Shown here: in pieces, positions 59,841 through 64,000 of the stretch
How positions within the stretch are numbered: position 1 is the stretch's first letter
Layout of the letters: every line of letters begins with the position of its first letter
Source: Poecilobothrus nobilitatus
Lineage: Eukaryota; Arthropoda; Insecta; Diptera; Dolichopodidae
Assembly (NCBI GenBank): GCA_947095535.1
Contig: OX352774.1
Span: 40,936,496 to 41,000,495, forward strand
Reading direction: 5' to 3'
Length of the DNA stretch: 64,000 nucleotides
Notes under the pieces: model-generated
Told to the model about the DNA's origin: nothing
Seen by the model: the letters and a program-made list of their open reading frames with translations, nothing else
Databases searched by the model: none
Made by a program: the position numbers and the translations under genes

Positions 59841-60301
59841 TAGAAATGTGCTAAAAACAAAAACTTTAAAATCCCTATTATCTTAGACGGAATGAAAAGC
59901 AGTAAAATATAAAGAAATATGGAACAAATGCGACTACTTAAGAATCAAAATACAAATAAAGTACTGCAATCTAATATAAATCCATAACTCAACAAAAAAT
60001 ATCAGATGTTAATTGTTGCATTAAACTTTGGATCGAATGGGTTAATAATTTCAAATCTCAAAACTGTCAGAAATAAAACATTGCAAACTTATTGACATGA
60101 TCAAAACAAAAAGTTTGAAGTCTTATCCACAATGTCTCCACACAAAGTCGTTTTGAAATTTTGAGACAAGCACGTATGGAAAGTGCTTATCCAACTTAAA
60201 CAATTTTTTTAGTTCCATAATAAAGTAATGCTATTTTTGGTTAAAATCACCAAAAATCATATGCACCACCAAAATAATTTTAAGCACTTCTTACTTTTTG
60301 C

Positions 60302-60310
60302 TAACCTTGA
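60302..60310 (-). promoter_or_regulatory. Possible FTZ-F1-type site upstream of gene 11
   Basis: TAACCTTGA at -188 relative to the predicted start. Confidence 0.35.
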
Positions 60311-60455
60311 TTTTAACTTGTTTTCTTTTACCTCTTAAAAGTATTTACAAAAGCAAAATACCAAAAATTTAAAAAAATGTATGTTGTCATAATTTATTTA
60401 TCGAAAAAATAATATTACTAATAAAATGATTTTTTAACCATGTAAAGTAAATTAG

Positions 60456-60493
60456 TATAAATTAGACCAGTAAAAGGAATAGAACTATCATTC
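60456..60493 (+). promoter_or_regulatory. Core promoter of gene 11
   Basis: TATAAA at 60456-60461 and initiator TCATTC with its A at 60490, 34 bases apart; leader 53 nt. Confidence 0.8.
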
Positions 60494-60542
60494 ATGTTTT
60501 AACTGTTCTATGGTTCACACTAACTAACATAAAAAAATAAAA

Positions 60543-61123
60543 ATGCAATTATTGAAACTTAGTGTTGTTTTAGGATTAGTTGCTTTAGCTGTTGCAGGAC
60601 ACCATCATGGTCATGCCAGTAGTTATGCTAATGTAGTAAAACATGACGAACCTCACCATCATCATGGTGAACACGATGAACATCATCACGGTGGTATGGA
60701 TCATGGATATAGTCATCAAGGACATGATGAACATGATGATCACCATTCACCTTCTAGTTACAAATTTGAATATGGTGTGAAGGATTCACATACCGGTGAT
60801 AATAAAAATCAATGGGAACATAGTGATGGTGATCATGTTAAAGGATCTTATGAACTTCATGAAGCTGATGGTACAAAACGTGTTGTTGAATATCATGCAG
60901 ACAAACATGGTGGTTTTAATGCTGTTGTAAAAAGAATTGGTCATGCTCATCATCCACAAGGTAAAACTTAAAAACATACTAAAGCATTCAGATAAAAATA
61001 AAAATATCTTAATATTTTATAGTATATGGACATCATGAACATGGTGATGGACATGGTCATGGTCACGGTCATGGACATGCTGAAAGCTGGGCTAATTCAA
61101 ATTTATATGATCATCACCACTAA
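60543..61123 (+). CDS. Histidine-rich RR-2 cuticular protein (gene 11)
   Basis: Exons 60543-60960 and 61023-61123 encode 172 aa. The signal peptide is [18 protein letters not shown]. Within the 7-11 subgroup it is the only one with the standard RR-2 acidic pair restored (HSDGDHVKG). The spacer combines [12 protein letters not shown] with [11 protein letters not shown], mixing features of genes 8, 9 and 10. The tail has HGDG as in gene 9. The upstream 300 bases are closest to gene 10, whereas the 3' flank is closest to gene 9. Confidence 0.94.
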
Positions 61124-61198
61124 GAAATTCGAATAGTATAAAGTTTTCTATTTAGGCAAATGATTTATTTTAACTAGCTTTAAAATATGATATATGTG

Positions 61199-61204
61199 AA
61201 TAAA
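61199..61204 (+). terminator. Poly(A) signal of gene 11
   Basis: AATAAA 76 bases after the stop, at the same place as in gene 9. Confidence 0.5.
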
Positions 61205-61802
61205 TTTAATTTTGTAAAATACATTAATTTATATAAAAGATAATATTTAAAAAATTAAACAAAATTTTTTGTTATTTAAATTCTTAATGAAATTTTTTAA
61301 ACAAAATTACCGAATAAAAAATAAATAATGTTTAACACAAACAAACAAATTTAATTCACTATTATTGGGTTTGTTGCTTCTTTTCGTTTTCAATAGGACA
61401 TCTATAAAGCTCTTGATTATTCAGTTAGTTGTACAAGCTTTTAAAAAACAACTTAACTTTTTAAGCTATTCGTGCACCATCTTTTATCTGGTACATGCAT
61501 TAATTAATTAATTTATTTTTTTTTACTATATTGTATTATAAATTATCACATATATATACATATATGAGTATATATGTGTATGAGTTAACACGAATATTAA
61601 GTTATGACGTAATATTAATTATCTTACATCTTATCACATAGTAATTAAATATTTATTTTCTAATCAATTACATACATTTGAGGAACTTTTACTTAGAAAT
61701 ATTATTACTTTAAATCAAATGATTTTAAACACAAACTACCTACATATATGGACATGTGAAAGATAAATATTTAAATTTAATATTTTTACCGATGGCATGC
61801 AT

Positions 61803-62151
61803 AAGGAAGGTATTGCGACGGCACCAAAATTTCGAACCTCAGATTTTTGAATATATCCATTTCTGCAGTACATAGAAACTTGAATTAAGTGTTTTTGTGG
61901 GGGTTCTATATGTGCGTTTATTTATGTGTCTGTCTGTGTAAATGTCTATGTGTTTATCTCTGTCTCTGGCAGTGTGTCTATTTGTATATCTGTCTGTGAG
62001 TCTGGCTGTATATCTATCTGGCTGTGTACACGTGTACAGCTAAATGGCTGAACAGAATTCGATAAATTTTCATATTTAAGATTTTGACGTAAATATTTCA
62101 AATCAAAAAGTCTTTGGTAGAAATGCGTCAGACCTGAGTGGCACTTTACTG
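61803..62151 (+). repeat. Unit repeat F, copy 4
   Basis: AGGAAGGTATTGCGACGGCA start, microsatellite at about 61925-62030 and ACACGTGTACAGCTAAATGG. Confidence 0.65.
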
Positions 62152-62991
62152 AGTATTACTGGGCTTTACTTTGCTCCTCCACCACGGTTTGCTCTTAGTG
62201 CAATACAATTTAATATATTGGTACTACCACCAATTTAAAATGATCAAATAAGCCTACTTATTGACGATACATTATTCTTCACCTAATTTATAAGTACTTA
62301 CCAAATTCTACATAACTTAAAATCTAGGCACCCCACTCTCAATTAATTCTTGTATAATTGGAAAATTAAATTAAACACCAATAAAAGGCTAACATGCTTT
62401 TTCACTAAAAGACATAAAGTAGAATATCCGCAATATTTCAGGGAATTAATATATTTACATATGTATGTGTGCAGTGAAATCAGAATACGATAAATTATTT
62501 GGGAATAATTATTTAAATTATATACTAACCAATATCATAAAAAAAATGCGATATTATGATAGGAAGACAAAACTACAGAAAAAGTACCACTGCCAATTAC
62601 TTCGTTCCATCTAACAGAATTCCAAATTAAACAAAATTCTGAAATTAAGTTTGAACAAACGTTATCATTTCTCAATAAATTTTTGTTTTATTTTTATAGA
62701 TCAAGCTAGTTTGTACGTTTCGTTTAAAAATTATTCTTTTTCTCCTGTTTTATTCTCTTAGAGAACATAGGGCTTCCATAAATCCAATTCTCTCTCTCTA
62801 GCGTTTTTCTTTTAAAATGAAGTCAAAACTTTCTACTTCATTTTATCTCATCGACCAGCTACGATTCTTCTCGAAGTCGTTTTAGGTTTTCGTCAAATTA
62901 TGATAATTAAATCAAAATGTGATATAAAGAGTAAAATAATAGATATAGGACAATAAATGCTAATCTCATAAGAATTGTTTTTTTTTAATGC
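62152..62991. other. Downstream part of the gene 11 unit
   Basis: About 62320-62610 matches the even units. About 62672-62790 carries the odd-unit block (GATCAAGCTAGTTTGT, ACATAGGGCTTCCATAAATC) otherwise seen after gene 9. No gene is seen. Confidence 0.55.
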
Positions 62992-64000
62992 ATATGTATA
63001 TAAAACAGGGGCACAAGAAAAATCAGCTGTCTCCATCATAGGGCTGACCGTCACTATACACGAAAAGTACAATGCTAAATTTCATAGATTTTTTACATAA
63101 TAATATAAAAAATATCAAAGCAAAATAACTTCTACTAATTTAACATAATATTTTTTTATTCAATAACAAACACAATTCAATAATCAATGAAATCGTAAAA
63201 ATATGTACATTCATTCATACATCCATTTACATATTATATAATGTAGATGATTATTTTTTTTTCATTCAAAAATATTAGAAATAAAAATTAATAAGAACTG
63301 TAAACAAATACAAAACAAACATAAAATTAATATTGAATCGCTAACAAAAATTTTACAGTTCAGTTTTGCGACATCAACAAGAGAATAAGATGCATATATA
63401 GCATTTTCTAGTTTAATTCAGGTATTTACTAAATATTCTCAGGTATTTACAAAATATATTCAGATTTTTGCTAAATATATTTAGGTATTTACTAAATAAG
63501 TTAAAATTTTTGTTTTTGGATTTCAAAGTTTTACTAAATGAATTCAGATTTTTACTAAATAATTTCAAATTTTTTTTTTTGGAATTTCGATTTGTACTAA
63601 ATAAATTCAGATAATTTTTTTAACTAAAAAATAGTAAAAATTAAAACTTTTTTATTGATAAACATGTAAAAAATCTTTAAAATATTTATCATGATATTTT
63701 CCTGTTACGAAATATTCGTAAAAAACTTAAAAATGACACTATTAAACTACCTCTTTCGGTTGTCCGATTTGCTCTAAAGACTTATCAATCCAAGATATTT
63801 ACGTCAAAACCTTAAATATGAAATTTCAAATAATTTCACTCAGTAGTTTAGGCTGTACGCGTGCCCACAGACATACCCACACACGCACGCACGCACCCAC
63901 ACACACACACACACGCCGCACTAAAAAAAATTGTACAACCTTCTAGGCATCGGAGTAGTGCATTTTTCCAAAATCTCGGGTACAAATTTTTGGGCGAAAA
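62992..64000 (+). mobile_element. Repeat element C, copy 2, cut by the window end
   Basis: It follows copy 1 closely from ATATGTATATAAAACAGGGG. The degenerate ACTAAAT-type array is at about 63415-63610. It contains about 110 bases missing from copy 1, between TTGTCCGA and the AC microsatellite (63880-63915). That extra part and the ending resemble repeat F in reverse. It reaches CTCGGGTACAAATTTTTGGG at the window edge. Confidence 0.55.

Overview
The window reads as nuclear DNA of an insect, most likely a fly (Diptera). It is very AT-rich and has short introns with GT/AG borders, TATA boxes paired with arthropod-type TCATTC/TCAGTT initiators, and large intergenic spaces filled with decayed transposons and microsatellites. 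The Diptera assignment is an inference, resting mainly on two repeat families that look like Drosophila DINE-1/Helentron-associated elements. The species cannot be named from the sequence.

The only functional genes I can support are eleven tandem genes, all on the + strand, for small secreted histidine-rich cuticular proteins (167-208 aa). Each has a signal peptide, a His/Gly/Asp spacer, a complete RR-2 Rebers-Riddiford chitin-binding domain, a second HG-repeat tail and the C-terminal ending WANSNLY(D/N)HHH or a variant of it. Start codons are at 2176, 15747, 21166, 27413, 32212, 35888, 43121, 46864, 51401, 56220 and 60543; they are called genes 1-11 here. A phase-1 intron after the RR domain is present in all eleven. 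A second phase-1 intron inside the RR domain is present only in genes 1 (3566 bp) and 3 (71 bp). TATA box and initiator are 33-34 bp apart in every gene.

Layout: 0-15 kb holds gene 1 and a gene-poor stretch with a LINE RNase H relic and a broken DDE transposase. 15-36 kb holds genes 2-6, which are diverged from one another, with SINEs and a HINE-A element between 4 and its neighbours. 37-41 kb is a nested transposon (HINE-B inside HINE-A). 43-64 kb holds genes 7-11 in repeated units of about 4-5 kb. These units alternate in type (7, 9, 11 versus 8, 10), which suggests that gene pairs were duplicated, and each was then hit by different insertions (HINE-A3 in unit 8, a LINE in unit 9, element C in units 10 and 11).

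No RNA genes, CRISPR arrays or complete transposases were found. The likely joint role of the genes is to supply abundant, chitin-bound, histidine-rich matrix protein during cuticle formation. Histidine is a known target for quinone cross-linking and metal binding, but those roles are inferred here.
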